From positions 313,963-377,962 of the forward strand of contig NZ_BSTC01000004.1 in NCBI RefSeq assembly GCF_030269305.1: DNA of 64,000 nt. The letters are read 5' to 3'. A model generated the notes under the pieces. The model saw only the letters and a program-made list of their open reading frames with translations. It did not search any database and had not been told where the DNA came from. The stretch is from Kineosporia sp. NBRC 101731 (GTDB lineage Bacteria; Actinomycetota; Actinomycetes; Actinomycetales; Kineosporiaceae). Shown here piece by piece: positions 1 through 8,429 of this stretch. Within the stretch, counting starts at the first letter, position 1; the number at the start of each line of letters is the position of its first letter. Made by a program: the position numbers and the translations under genes.

Positions 1-1174
1 TCACGTTGACCGCGGCGACGACCCCGACCACGCGCAGGCCGGCGGCCACGAGCACGAGGGCGAGCGCGATCCAGACGTACGCCAGGGAACCCAGCACGGC
101 GTAGACGGCGAGCCCGGACACGACGGCCGCGGAACTGATCCAGGCCGCGCGCTCGAGACCGGCCCACTCGACGAACGGCCGCACCAGCGCACCGCCAGCG
201 ATGAGCACGACCACCTGGGGCAGCAGGCCGACGGCGGCGTGGGCGGGCGACCAGCCCCACTGCAGCTGGAGTTGCAGGGTCACCAGGTAGCTCAGGCCGG
301 CGGTGGCCAGCCCGGCGGCCGCCTTGAACGCCAGGCCGCTGGAGACCAGGGGCAGGGCCACCAGTCGCAGGTCGAGCAGCGGGAAACGGGCCGAGCGTTC
401 ACGGACCACGAATCCGGCGGCGCCGGCGAGGGCCGCGACGGCGCTCGCCCACGGCCACCCGGACCCGGCGCCCTTCTCGACGAACAGGGTGGGAGCGACC
501 AGGGCGAACACGATGGCCGCGGTGGCCAGCCCTGCCCCGGCCACATCGACGGGGTCACGGTGCAGTTCGGCTTCGGTGTCGGCGGCGATGCCGGCGCGCA
601 CCCCGATGAGGGCGAGCACGGCGATGGGCACGTTGACCAGCAGCAGTGCCTGCCACGGGGCGACCGTGAGCACGAAGCCGCCGAGTGTCGGCCCGATCGC
701 GAGCCCGACCAGACCGACGGTGGAGATGAGGGTGGTGGCTCGCACGCGCAGGTCGTCGCCCGTGTACAGACGAAAGGCCAGGGCCATCGAGCCGGGCGTG
801 GTCATCGCCGCGGCGACGCCCATGACGGCCCGGACGGCGATGAGCTGCTCGGTGGTGGTGACGAAGGCTGTCGCCAGGCTCGCAAGCCCGAGCAGGGCCA
901 GGCCGATGAGCATGATGCGACGGCGGCCGAACCGGTCGGCCAGGGCACCGAAGGCGAGCATCAGGCCGCCCAGGACGACCGCGTACGAGTTGGTCACCCA
1001 CTGCAGGGAGCTGGTGGAGGCGTTCAGGTCGCGGCCGATGGTGGGGAGGGCGACGTTGAGGATCGAGTTGTCGAGCATTTCGAACAGGAACACGGCGGAC
1101 AGGCCCGCCAGCGCCATCCAGGCGCCGCGCAGGGACTGGGGGGCGGCGCCTAGAGTGGGGACTTCGGAGGTCAT
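1..1174 (-). CDS. DHA2-family MFS drug efflux transporter (3' end outside window)
   Basis: Integral membrane drug:proton antiporter of the 14-helix DHA2 (EmrB/QacA) group. The gene starts at ATG 1174 and runs off the left edge; 391 codons are visible without a stop. Family motifs are in order: LDNSILNVALP near residues 34-44 (motif D1), GALADRFGRRR near 76-86 (motif A) and GPTLGG near 161-166 (motif C, antiporter). Hydrophobic helices follow to the window edge. It is divergent from a TetR gene across 50 bp containing an operator-like palindrome, the usual layout of a pump controlled by its own repressor. The substrate cannot be read from the sequence. Confidence 0.93.
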   Translation of the reverse strand, partial: MTSEVPTLGAAPQSLRGAWMALAGLSAVFLFEMLDNSILNVALPTIGRDLNASTSSLQWVTNSYAVVLGGLMLAFGALADRFGRRRIMLIGLALLGLASLATAFVTTTEQLIAVRAVMGVAAAMTTPGSMALAFRLYTGDDLRVRATTLISTVGLVGLAIGPTLGGFVLTVAPWQALLLVNVPIAVLALIGVRAGIAADTEAELHRDPVDVAGAGLATAAIVFALVAPTLFVEKGAGSGWPWASAVAALAGAAGFVVRERSARFPLLDLRLVALPLVSSGLAFKAAAGLATAGLSYLVTLQLQLQWGWSPAHAAVGLLPQVVVLIAGGALVRPFVEWAGLERAAWISSAAVVSGLAVYAVLGSLAYVWIALALVLVAAGLRVVGVVAAVNV

Positions 1175-1187
1175 GTCACTAAGCTAA

Positions 1188-1205
1188 GTGACTAAGCTTA
1201 GTTAC
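1188..1205. promoter_or_regulatory. Putative TetR operator between efflux pump and regulator
   Basis: The perfect 12-bp palindrome ACTAAGCTTAGT (1191-1202) extends to 18 bp with one mismatched pair. A related half-site (CACTAAG/CTAAGTG, 1177-1190) sits just left, overlapping the start region of the MFS gene. It lies in the 50-bp gap between divergent genes, so one bound TetR dimer could block both promoters. Assignment to the adjacent TetR is inference. Confidence 0.6.
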
Positions 1206-1224
1206 ACAAGACGGCGGGAGACGG

Positions 1225-1839
1225 ATGCCCAGAACCAGTACGCGAGGTGGCCCCCAGACGCGGGCGAGGATCGCGCAGATCGCGGACAAGCTGTTCTACG
1301 AGCACGGGTTCGAGAACGTGACGGTGGCCCAGGTCGCGAAGGAGGCCGGGGTCTCCAGCGTGACGGTGTTCAAGCACTTCCCCCGCAAGGAAGACCTGTT
1401 CCTGGACCGCTCGGAAGACGCCGTCGAGCTCCTGCGGTCGGCCGTGCGCGACCGGGCCGCGGACACCGACGTGCTGGAGTCGCTGCGGATGATGGCACTC
1501 GGGCTCACCGCCACGAGTCACCCGCTCTCGGGCCTCGACCCCGCCTCCGACCCTTTCTTCGCCACGCTGGCCGCATCACCCGCGCTGATCGCCCGGGCCC
1601 GCGACATCGCCTCCGACCTCCAGCAGACCCTCATCGACGAGCTCCAGCAGGACGACGCCTTCGACGGCGACGCCTCACTCCTGGCCGCGTTCTTCATCGC
1701 CGGATACAGCACCGTGCTGGTGGAGACGGCGCGCCGCCGCATCGCCGGCGAGTCACCCGAAGATGCGACGGACGAGCACCGCACCCGCCTCGAGCAGATG
1801 TTCACCGCCCTGCGCGAGGGGGTCCTCACGCGTTCGTGA
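1225..1839 (+). CDS. TetR/AcrR-family regulator of the adjacent efflux pump
   Basis: Cytoplasmic one-component repressor, 204 aa, normal for the family. The N-terminal helix-turn-helix covers about residues 12-58 (TVAQVAKEAGVSSVTVFKHF). The variable C-terminal half should hold the ligand pocket. It is divergent from the DHA2 transporter with a palindrome between them, so the likely role is drug-relieved repression of the pump and of itself. The start at ATG 1225 has no strong Shine-Dalgarno sequence. No other function is suggested by the neighbours. Confidence 0.9.
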   Translation: MPRTSTRGGPQTRARIAQIADKLFYEHGFENVTVAQVAKEAGVSSVTVFKHFPRKEDLFLDRSEDAVELLRSAVRDRAADTDVLESLRMMALGLTATSHPLSGLDPASDPFFATLAASPALIARARDIASDLQQTLIDELQQDDAFDGDASLLAAFFIAGYSTVLVETARRRIAGESPEDATDEHRTRLEQMFTALREGVLTRS

Positions 1840-2074
1840 GCCTCGCTCGCCCTGTCGGGCCGCACCGTTCAGGCGGAGGGAGTCCGGAACGGCGCAGCCC
1901 AGCAGGTCCGCACACCCGACCGAGAGATCTGGGCCCTCCTAGTTTCTCGCTCCGCCACCCGGCGCCCCCATCGACAGCCTTCGATGTTCGCTTTGCGAAT
2001 CGCCCCGTCGCAGGCTGTCTGTAGTTGTACCTTGACTCTGGGTCAGATGATCAGGTGGAAGTGGTGGGGTGTCC

Positions 2075-3064
2075 ATGACAAATTCCGCAGATTTTGCCGG
2101 CGGGCCGGTGCGCTCATCGTCCGTGGCGACCGACCGCCCCGAGGTGGCCAGTCAGTTCATCGGGCGCATCTTCGCCCGCACCCGGCTGGATCTCGGTGTC
2201 ACCGCCCCCCATTTCCAGTTCCGCGCCGTGCGGGCCGAGGTCGGGGAGCTGGCCTGCGGGGTGCAGCAGTGGGGCTTCGCCGGACGTTGCGTGTCCGAGC
2301 CGGCCAGCACGTTCGCCACGGTGCTGGTCACCGACGGATCGATGTGCCAGGAACGTCCGGGCCGCCTGGACACGCCGATCGGCCCGGGAGGAGTCTGGCG
2401 CGGCGACACGGCGCAGGCCACCCGGGCGACCTGGACGCCGAGCTCGACGTTCGCCACGCTCCACCTGCCCCTGACCAGCATCGCCGAGACCGCCGGCGAG
2501 ATGATCGAGGCCCCGGGCACCGTGCAGTTCCTCGACAACACCTCGATCGACGAGGCGTCCGGGCGCTACTGGTCCGACCTGATGCGAATGACCTACCGCC
2601 AGGCCATCGCGCCCCGATCGTGCCTGGCCAATCCCCTGATCCGGGCCCACCTGGTGCGCACGATCACCACCGCCGCCCTCAGGGTGTTCCCCAACAGCAC
2701 CATGACCAGTCACTACGTCCGCGCCGGCGACCAGGTCGGCCCCTCGACCCTGCGCCGGGCCGTGACATTCATGCACGCACACAGCGACCAGCCCCTGACC
2801 ATCACCCAGATCGCCGAGGCCGCGGGCGTCAGCGCCCGCGCCCTGCAGAGGGCATTCACCCGTCATCACGGTTGCAGCCCGATGAGATATCTGCGCGACA
2901 TCCGGCTCGAACAGGCACACCGCGACCTGCAGGCCGCCGACCCGTCCTACGGCGACACCGTCACCGACATCGCCCGCCGCTGGGGCTTCGCCCATCCCGG
3001 CCGGTTCGCCAGTGCCTACCGCCGTGCCTACGACGTCCACCCCAGCACGACGCTGCTCCACTGA
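2075..3064 (+). CDS. AraC-family transcriptional regulator
   Basis: Single-gene transcription factor of about 330 aa. The first 220 residues form a ligand/dimerisation region resembling the AraC-binding-like domain. The last 90 carry the double helix-turn-helix (TITQIAEAAGVSARALQRAF, then DIARRWGFAHPGRFASAYRR), with the typical H-P/FRRAYDVHPS ending. GTG 2069 lies two codons upstream of ATG 2075 in frame and is an alternative start; the GGTGGGG stretch suits either. No co-directional partner is adjacent, so the target is unknown. The 235 bp upstream (1840-2074) shows no gene. Confidence 0.88.
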   Translation: MTNSADFAGGPVRSSSVATDRPEVASQFIGRIFARTRLDLGVTAPHFQFRAVRAEVGELACGVQQWGFAGRCVSEPASTFATVLVTDGSMCQERPGRLDTPIGPGGVWRGDTAQATRATWTPSSTFATLHLPLTSIAETAGEMIEAPGTVQFLDNTSIDEASGRYWSDLMRMTYRQAIAPRSCLANPLIRAHLVRTITTAALRVFPNSTMTSHYVRAGDQVGPSTLRRAVTFMHAHSDQPLTITQIAEAAGVSARALQRAFTRHHGCSPMRYLRDIRLEQAHRDLQAADPSYGDTVTDIARRWGFAHPGRFASAYRRAYDVHPSTTLLH

Positions 3065-3192
3065 CGCAACCATGGACGGAACCATCCGCACTGCACCGAC
3101 GAGCGGACCGCCGGGCGATTCCCGGCACACAACCCTCGACGGTGGAGGTGAGGCCGGTGTCCGATAGGGGATCACCGCGCAGCCCCCAGAAC

Positions 3193-3249
3193 GACCCGTC
3201 GCACAGGCCGGGAGTCCCCGCCGACACCACTTGACCTGTGCGACGGGTC
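3193..3249. repeat. 15-bp perfect inverted repeat in a gene-free gap
   Basis: Arms GACCCGTCGCACAGG (3193-3207) and CCTGTGCGACGGGTC (3235-3249) pair perfectly around a 27-nt loop. The gap 3065-3435 lies between the 3' ends of the AraC gene and the esterase and holds no credible gene. The loop is long for an intrinsic terminator and there is no T-tract. It could be a regulator site or a convergent-transcription hairpin. Confidence 0.5.
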
Positions 3250-3435
3250 TGCTGTGTCCCGGTGAGCTCCGTGACCGTGGAGGAGTTCCGGCCGACCTGG
3301 CGGTCAGGCGTCAACGGGTCGTCCCGCGATAGACCCCGATCATGTGCCGCCCACCGCCCCCCCGCCCGCCGAGCAGATACTCCGCCGGATCGAGGCTCTC
3401 GTGAGATCCCGCAGCACCGAACTCTGGGAATGAGG

Positions 3436-4341
3436 TCAGGCCAGGTGCTGGGCCAGGAAGCGGAACTGGTCCGGCACCAGGCTGCGCCAGTAGTTCGTCG
3501 TATGGCCCCCGTCACCGGTCGAGCCCTGCGGCTGCGGGTCGCACCGGCTGCGGTACCGCTTCGTCTCGGCGTAGAACGGATCGTCGCTGCCGCAGGAGAC
3601 GCTCAGCGGGAACGGGCCCTTGATGCCGGGATGCCGGGACAGGGCGCCCCAGCGGGTGAAGTCCTCGGCGTCGTCGAAGGAACCGGCCGAGCTCACCGCA
3701 CCGCTGGCGAACAGGGCCGGGCTCGACGCCGCCGCGGCGACCAGCTGACCGGGCGCACCGAAGCGCCCGTTCGTGGCCTCGCGCGCCAGCAGGAGAGATC
3801 CGTAGCCACCCATCGAATATCCCATGCTGGCGACCTTCTTCGTACTGAAGCCGAGCTCGGCCACCCGCGGGAGCAACTCGTCCTGCAGCATGGCCAGCGC
3901 ATTGTCGCCGGAGGCCCGCGGATGCCAGTAGGTCTCGCCGCCGTCCATGGAGATCACTCCGAACGGCGCCCCACCCTCCTGAACGTGCTGGGCCAGGTAC
4001 TGGTGCAGAGCCAGGCCGCCGAACGCCGAATGGGCACTGTCGCCCCGGCCGTGCAGCACGAGCACCACCGGCAGACCGTCGGGGTCCTGGTCGGGCGGTG
4101 TCACCCAGCCCCAGGTCACCTCCCGGCCCCGGGCGGCGGAGTCGAACGTCTCGAAGGTCGGGTCCGAGCCACCGGCGTCCGGAGCTCCGGCCACCACCTG
4201 CCCGATGCCCAGCGCGCTCCGCAACCGGGCCCGCCCGGGCAGCACGCCGTTGAGCGACCCGGCCACGGCCGCGCCGGACAGCGCGATGCCCGAGACACCG
4301 GCCAGCAGCACGCGGCGGGTGATATGCCCGGAAGAAGCCAT
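3436..4341 (-). CDS. Secreted alpha/beta-hydrolase (esterase), Tat-type signal
   Basis: Predicted exported serine hydrolase of 301 aa. The start is ATG 4341; the reading frame stays open further upstream, but that stretch is antisense to the response regulator. Residues 1-28 form a signal with twin arginine (TRRVLLAG) ending AVAG. The fold shows LVLHGRG near 94-100 (oxyanion region), nucleophile Ser176 in GYSMGGYG, and a likely catalytic His in GGHTTN near the C-terminus, as in the esterase-D/feruloyl-esterase-like group. It is divergent from the two-component regulator. The substrate is unknown. Confidence 0.82.
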   Translation of the reverse strand: MASSGHITRRVLLAGVSGIALSGAAVAGSLNGVLPGRARLRSALGIGQVVAGAPDAGGSDPTFETFDSAARGREVTWGWVTPPDQDPDGLPVVLVLHGRGDSAHSAFGGLALHQYLAQHVQEGGAPFGVISMDGGETYWHPRASGDNALAMLQDELLPRVAELGFSTKKVASMGYSMGGYGSLLLAREATNGRFGAPGQLVAAAASSPALFASGAVSSAGSFDDAEDFTRWGALSRHPGIKGPFPLSVSCGSDDPFYAETKRYRSRCDPQPQGSTGDGGHTTNYWRSLVPDQFRFLAQHLA

Positions 4342-4401
4342 GGCGGTGATTATGCCGCGACGGAGAACACCTCCCGGTGCGGGATGCCGTAGTTTCACCG
4401 T

Positions 4402-5079
4402 GTGCAGCGGGTTCTCGTGGTGGAAGACGATCTGGTGATCGCCGACGCGGTCGCGCGGCGGCTGGAGAAGGAGGGTTTCGCGGTCGACGTCGTGCACGAC
4501 GGTCGCGCGGCGGTAGAAACCTTTCGCGACGAGACCGACCTGCTGGTGCTCGACGTCATGCTCCCGGGCCTGGACGGGCTGGAGGTCTGCCGCCGGGTGC
4601 AGGCCGTGCGGCCGGTGCCGGTCCTCATGCTCACCGCCCGCGCCGACGAGGCCGACCGCATCATCGGTCTGGGAGTCGGGGCGGACGACTACCTGACCAA
4701 GCCGTTCAGCCCCCGTGAGCTGGTGGCCCGGGTCCGGGCGCTGCTGCGGCGGGTGGAGCGGGCGCAGGAGCTGGCCCTGCGGCGGGCCGGTCTGGACCTC
4801 GGCCGGGGCTTGACCGTGGATGTGGCGGCCCGCCGGGTGGATCTGGCCGGGCAGGAGATCCATCTGACCCGCACCGAGTTCGACCTGCTGCACGCCCTGG
4901 GCCGCCGGGCGGGCGAGGTGGTGCTGCGCGAGACGCTGCTCACCGAGGTCTGGTCGTGGCCGGAGGCACCCAAGACCTCCCGGGCCATGGACACCCACGT
5001 GAAGGCGCTGCGCCGCAAGCTCGGGCCCGGCCGCATCCGCACGGTGCACGGCGTCGGGTACGCCCTGGACACCCCATGA
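4402..5079 (+). CDS. OmpR-family DNA-binding response regulator
   Basis: Two-component output protein of 225 aa. The receiver domain (1-115) has the acidic pair D9/D10, phospho-acceptor D51 in LVLDVMLPG, Thr78 and Lys100 in LTKPFSP. A winged-helix domain follows (about 125-222), ending HGVGYALDTP. It starts at GTG 4402. Its stop overlaps the kinase start as ATGA (5076-5079), so the pair is translationally coupled. The DUF4173 membrane protein downstream is a plausible target or accessory. The stimulus is unknown. Confidence 0.95.
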   Translation: MQRVLVVEDDLVIADAVARRLEKEGFAVDVVHDGRAAVETFRDETDLLVLDVMLPGLDGLEVCRRVQAVRPVPVLMLTARADEADRIIGLGVGADDYLTKPFSPRELVARVRALLRRVERAQELALRRAGLDLGRGLTVDVAARRVDLAGQEIHLTRTEFDLLHALGRRAGEVVLRETLLTEVWSWPEAPKTSRAMDTHVKALRRKLGPGRIRTVHGVGYALDTP

Positions 5080-6149
5080 CGGCGATGGACCGGCTCGCGC
5101 TCTGGTGGGACCGGGTGCGCCCGCTCGACCCGGTGCCCTCGATCAAGATGAAGTTCGCCCTGCTGGTGGCGGTGAACCTGGTGCTCACCGCCGGGGTGAC
5201 CTGGTTCGCGGTGGTGGAACTGCACTGGCGCACCCGCTACGGCATGATCGTCGCCAGCCTGATCGTGCTGGCCGTCAGCCAGGTCGTGGGTCACGGCATG
5301 ACCCTGCCCCTGCGCCAGATGACCGCCGCCGTGCGGGAACTGGCGGCCGGTCGCCCGGCCCCGCCCCTGCAGACCAACAGCCGTGACGAGGTCGGTGAGC
5401 TGGCCCGGGCCTTCACGGTCATGACCGCCCAGCTCGCCGCGGTCGATCAGCAACGACGGCAATTGCTGGCGGACGTCGGTCACGAGTTGCGCACGCCCGT
5501 CGCCGCCCTGCGCGCCCAGGTGGAGAACCTGGTGGACGGGGTGCGCGCCCCGGACGAGCCGGCGCTGGGTGAGGTGCTGGCCCAGGTCGAGCGGCTCGGT
5601 GACCTGCTCACCCAGTTCCTGCACCTGGCCAGCACCGACGGCGGGGCGCAGACGCTCCAGCGCCGGCCGGTCGATCTGCAGGAGCTGATCGCGCCGGTGG
5701 TCACCGAGATCCGCACGGCCCGGCCCGGTCCGTCGATCACCGTCGACGTCTCCCCCGGGCTGGTCGCCGACGTCGACCCCGCCCGGATGAGCCAGGTGCT
5801 CACCAACCTGCTGGACAACGCGGCCCGTCACGCCGGGGACGGCGGGAAGGTGACCGTGAGCGCCCGCGCGCTCACCTCGTCCACCCGTGCGGGTCTGGCC
5901 CTCGAGGTGACCGACAACGGACCGGGCATACCGCGCGAGGACTGGCAGAGCGTTTTCGAGCGCTTCGGCTCCGGATCGCCGACGGCCCAGGTCACCTCGC
6001 GGCTGGACGGCGGCACCGGCTTGGGTCTGGCCATCGCCCGCTGGGCCGTGGTGCTGCACGGCGGACGGATCGCGGTGGTGCCCGCCGAGGGTGACGGCTG
6101 CCGGATCCGCGTGGAGATCCCGGCCTGCCCCGGGCCGGAAGAGTTCTAG
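5076..6149 (+). CDS. HAMP-containing sensor histidine kinase
   Basis: Membrane sensor kinase of 357 aa and partner of the preceding regulator. Two helices (about 26-47 and 56-76) enclose only a tiny extracytoplasmic loop, so sensing is probably intramembrane. A HAMP linker (77-125) follows, then phospho-acceptor His136 in GHELRTP, N-box TNLLDNAARH, and ATP-lid motifs DNGPGI and GGTGLGLAIA. The ATG at 5076 overlaps the upstream stop. The final codons and TAG stop sit inside a copy of the GATCATGCA-type dispersed repeat, so the 3' end may have been remodelled by that element. Confidence 0.94.
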   Translation: MTAMDRLALWWDRVRPLDPVPSIKMKFALLVAVNLVLTAGVTWFAVVELHWRTRYGMIVASLIVLAVSQVVGHGMTLPLRQMTAAVRELAAGRPAPPLQTNSRDEVGELARAFTVMTAQLAAVDQQRRQLLADVGHELRTPVAALRAQVENLVDGVRAPDEPALGEVLAQVERLGDLLTQFLHLASTDGGAQTLQRRPVDLQELIAPVVTEIRTARPGPSITVDVSPGLVADVDPARMSQVLTNLLDNAARHAGDGGKVTVSARALTSSTRAGLALEVTDNGPGIPREDWQSVFERFGSGSPTAQVTSRLDGGTGLGLAIARWAVVLHGGRIAVVPAEGDGCRIRVEIPACPGPEEF

Positions 6150-6177
6150 AACTCCGGGGAGATTTTGCATGATCACG
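6141..6177. repeat. Half-copy of the TGCATGATCACG dispersed repeat
   Basis: GAGTTCTAGAACTC (6141-6154, a perfect palindrome containing the kinase stop TAG) is followed by GGGGAGATTTTGCATGATCA and CG (6156-6177). The second part matches the right arm of the 83-bp palindrome at 13846-13928 at 21 of 22 positions. The matching left outer arm is absent here. This is the most degenerate of three copies in the window. Confidence 0.75.
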
Positions 6178-6255
6178 GAAGGGTTCGGGGGTCTTCACGG
6201 AATCTCCACAACCTGACCACAGGAAGCTCCCCGGGTCGCTCCTACCGTCGGCGGC

Positions 6256-7692
6256 ATGAACGACACTCCGGCCCTCGGTCTGTCCACGCCGTCCTGGGCC
6301 GATCCGCCGCCACCGCGACTGAGACTGCTGGCGGGGGCGCTGCTCTGCGCCGTTCCGGCCGCTTTTCTGCTGGCAGACACCGCGTTCGGGATCAACGTGC
6401 CGGTGATCGCCTACCTGATCGCGGCCACGGTGCTGATGTCCCGGCCATCACGCACCGAAGGACACACCTGGTCCGGCGTCGTCCTGACCGTGATCGCCCT
6501 ACTGCTCAGCACGGTGGCGGTGCTGCGGGCGAGCGAATGGCTGGTGGTCGGCTGCATCCTGGCCTCGGCCACGCTCGCCGCCACCGTGGCGCTCGGCACC
6601 CGGACCTGGAAGACGCTGCTGGCGACGGGTTTCCTGTTCGGCGAGGCAACGTTCCGCGCCATTCCCTGGGCCGCGGCGACCGGGCGGCGTCACCGGCCCC
6701 GGCGTCTGCCGTTGCGGGCCCCGGCCTCGGTGTTCAGCGGCCTGGTCACCGGCCTGGTCTGCGCGGCGATCGTGGGCGCGCTGCTGGCCAGCGCCGACGC
6801 CGGCTTCGCACAGGTGCTCTCGGACGTCGGGGGCTGGTTCGTGCTCGACGTGCCCAGTTCCGACGTGATCGCGGCCCGGATCATCACGTTCGGTGTGGTG
6901 ACGCTCTTCGTGCTCGGTCTGGGCTTCGCCGCCTCGTCACCACTGCGCCACGCGCCCGACGCACCGGGCGACCGGCACCCGGCCGAGTGGCTGGTGCCGC
7001 TGGTCCTGGTCACACTCACCATCGCGGCCTTCCTCGCCGTCGACGCGACCCGCCTGTTCGGCGCCGGGCCGGCGGTGCCGGACAGCACGCACGCCGAACG
7101 CGCCCGGGAGGGTTTCGGCCAGCTGATCGTGGTGACGGTGCTCGTGCTGCTGCTCATCGGCTGGGCCGGGCGTTCGGCAGCACCCCGTCACCGCCATCTG
7201 CTCGCGGCCGGCGGCGGGCCCCTGCTGGCCCTGACCCTGCTGCTGGCCTTCTCCGCCCTGCGCCGCCTGTGGCTGTACATGAGCGAGTTCGGCTGGACCG
7301 TCACCCGTTTCAACGCGGGCGCGTTCGAGCTGTGGGTGGTCGGGGTGCTGGCCCTGGTCGGTGGCACCTGGCTGGCCCGGCGCACCGACCTGCTCCCCCG
7401 TCTGACCGCGGGCTCGGCCGGCCTCGGTCTCCTGGTCGTGGCCCTGGCCGGTCCCGATGCCGTGGTCGCCGCCGCCGACGTACGCCGCTACGAACGCACC
7501 GGTGACATCGACGTCCTCTATCTGTCGCGTCTGTCCCCCGACGCGATCCCCGCCCTGTCGAAGCTGCCCGACGACGTCCTCCCCTGTGCGCTGCCCCGGC
7601 TCCCAGACGATCAACCCTGGTACTCCTGGAATCTCAGCCGTTCACGGGCTGACAGCCGGTCCGACCGGCCCGCGCAGTGTCTCCGCGACTGA
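6256..7692 (+). CDS. DUF4173/DUF4153-family polytopic membrane protein
   Basis: A 478-aa protein with about ten hydrophobic segments and a soluble tail of some 70 residues. The conserved core RRLWLYMSEFGWTVTRF followed by a hydrophobic helix is characteristic of DUF4173/DUF4153 proteins, whose biochemical role is not established. It lies 106 bp after the two-component pair on the same strand, and many homologues neighbour regulators, so it may be co-regulated. The stop codon (7690-7692) is inside the first unit of a 12-bp tandem repeat, so the last residues may be recently altered. Confidence 0.72.
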   Translation: MNDTPALGLSTPSWADPPPPRLRLLAGALLCAVPAAFLLADTAFGINVPVIAYLIAATVLMSRPSRTEGHTWSGVVLTVIALLLSTVAVLRASEWLVVGCILASATLAATVALGTRTWKTLLATGFLFGEATFRAIPWAAATGRRHRPRRLPLRAPASVFSGLVTGLVCAAIVGALLASADAGFAQVLSDVGGWFVLDVPSSDVIAARIITFGVVTLFVLGLGFAASSPLRHAPDAPGDRHPAEWLVPLVLVTLTIAAFLAVDATRLFGAGPAVPDSTHAERAREGFGQLIVVTVLVLLLIGWAGRSAAPRHRHLLAAGGGPLLALTLLLAFSALRRLWLYMSEFGWTVTRFNAGAFELWVVGVLALVGGTWLARRTDLLPRLTAGSAGLGLLVVALAGPDAVVAAADVRRYERTGDIDVLYLSRLSPDAIPALSKLPDDVLPCALPRLPDDQPWYSWNLSRSRADSRSDRPAQCLRD

Positions 7693-7724
7693 CCAAGCGA
7701 CTGACCAAGCGACTGACCAAGCGA
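7685..7724. repeat. 12-bp tandem repeat (x3) containing a stop codon
   Basis: The unit GCGACTGACCAA is repeated exactly at 7685-7696, 7697-7708 and 7709-7720, followed by partial GCGA. The TGA of the DUF4173 gene lies in unit 1 and is copied in each further unit. The rest of the gap 7693-7995 holds only the palindrome at 7790-7845. Confidence 0.9.
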
Positions 7725-7789
7725 GCCCCCTGACCAAGGCAGCGACCAGCGGACGTCCCGCCCCCGGCCGATACCCGGAGCGGCTCGCG

Positions 7790-7845
7790 ATCGTTGTGTA
7801 CACCTGGTACATCCGGTACCGGATGTACCAGGTGTACACAACGAT
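7790..7845. repeat. 56-bp perfect palindrome, copy 1 of a dispersed element
   Basis: A fully self-complementary sequence centred at 7817/7818 on GGTACC, reading TGTACACCTGGTACATCC on the left and its exact reverse complement on the right. The central 50 bp (7793-7842) are identical to 41762-41811. It sits between two converging genes and has no loop or T-tract. It contains repeated GTAC steps and nested TGTACA sites, which would suit a DNA-binding target or a mobile palindromic unit as well as a terminator. Confidence 0.95.
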
Positions 7846-7981
7846 GAGGCACCCCTGCGCACGGCGCACCATGGGTGGTCATGCCGATCGCCGGCCTTCA
7901 GAAGATCTACGGGGCCATGCAAAGGGCCCGGGGCCTGCTCGCGCGCCGACAGGGCCCTGGGCCGAAATGCACGACGCGGCC

Positions 7982-7999
7982 GTTGACTACGTTGACTAC
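7982..7999. repeat. 9-bp tandem repeat (x2) containing a stop codon
   Basis: GTTGACTAC occurs at 7982-7990 and again at 7991-7999. The TAG of the VOC gene is in the second unit, and an equivalent TAG lies in the first unit nine bases further down the transcript. Confidence 0.85.
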
Positions 8000-8385
8000 A
8001 CGGCGCTTCGCTCGGCACGGCTGCGTTCCACGCAGAACTCGTTGCCCTCCGGGTCGGCCAGCACCACCCAGCCCGTGCCGTCGGGCTTGCGGTGGTCGCC
8101 GACCTGTGTGGCCCCCACGGACAGAAGACGCTCGACCTCCTCGTCGCGGGTACCGGTCTGCGGGACCACGTCGAAGTGGATGCGGTTCTTCGCGGACTTG
8201 CCCTCGGGCACCGGGACGAACAGCAGACCCGGGCCACCGTCACCCGGCACGATCACGTACTCCGCATCGCCGGGCTCGTTCGGGTTCTGCGGGTCGTCGG
8301 TGTAACCGAGTGCCTGCTTCCAGAAGCTGCCCAGGACCCAGGCATCGGTGCAGTCGAAGGTGAGGTGACGGATCCGTGAGGTCAT
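7996..8385 (-). CDS. VOC (glyoxalase/bleomycin-resistance fold) family protein
   Basis: Small cytoplasmic protein of 129 aa, one full VOC domain. It begins SRIRHLTFDCTDA, contains NRIHFDVV in the middle strand and ends VVLADPEGNEFCVE. This is the plant-type 'glyoxalase-like' pattern common in actinobacteria. Metal ligands His7 and the terminal Glu are in place, but no specific substrate can be assigned. The TAG stop (7996-7998) is inside a 9-bp direct repeat. It converges on the DUF4173 gene. Confidence 0.87.
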   Translation of the reverse strand: MTSRIRHLTFDCTDAWVLGSFWKQALGYTDDPQNPNEPGDAEYVIVPGDGGPGLLFVPVPEGKSAKNRIHFDVVPQTGTRDEEVERLLSVGATQVGDHRKPDGTGWVVLADPEGNEFCVERSRAERSAV

Positions 8386-8429
8386 GGGTCCTGCCTACCA
8401 GGTACCGGCAGGCAGGACCACGAGGTTTC

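Noticed and set aside
7685-7724. CRISPR-like direct repeats
   Set aside because: Units are contiguous with no spacers and only 12 bp long; the same holds for the other tandem repeats. No cas genes are present.
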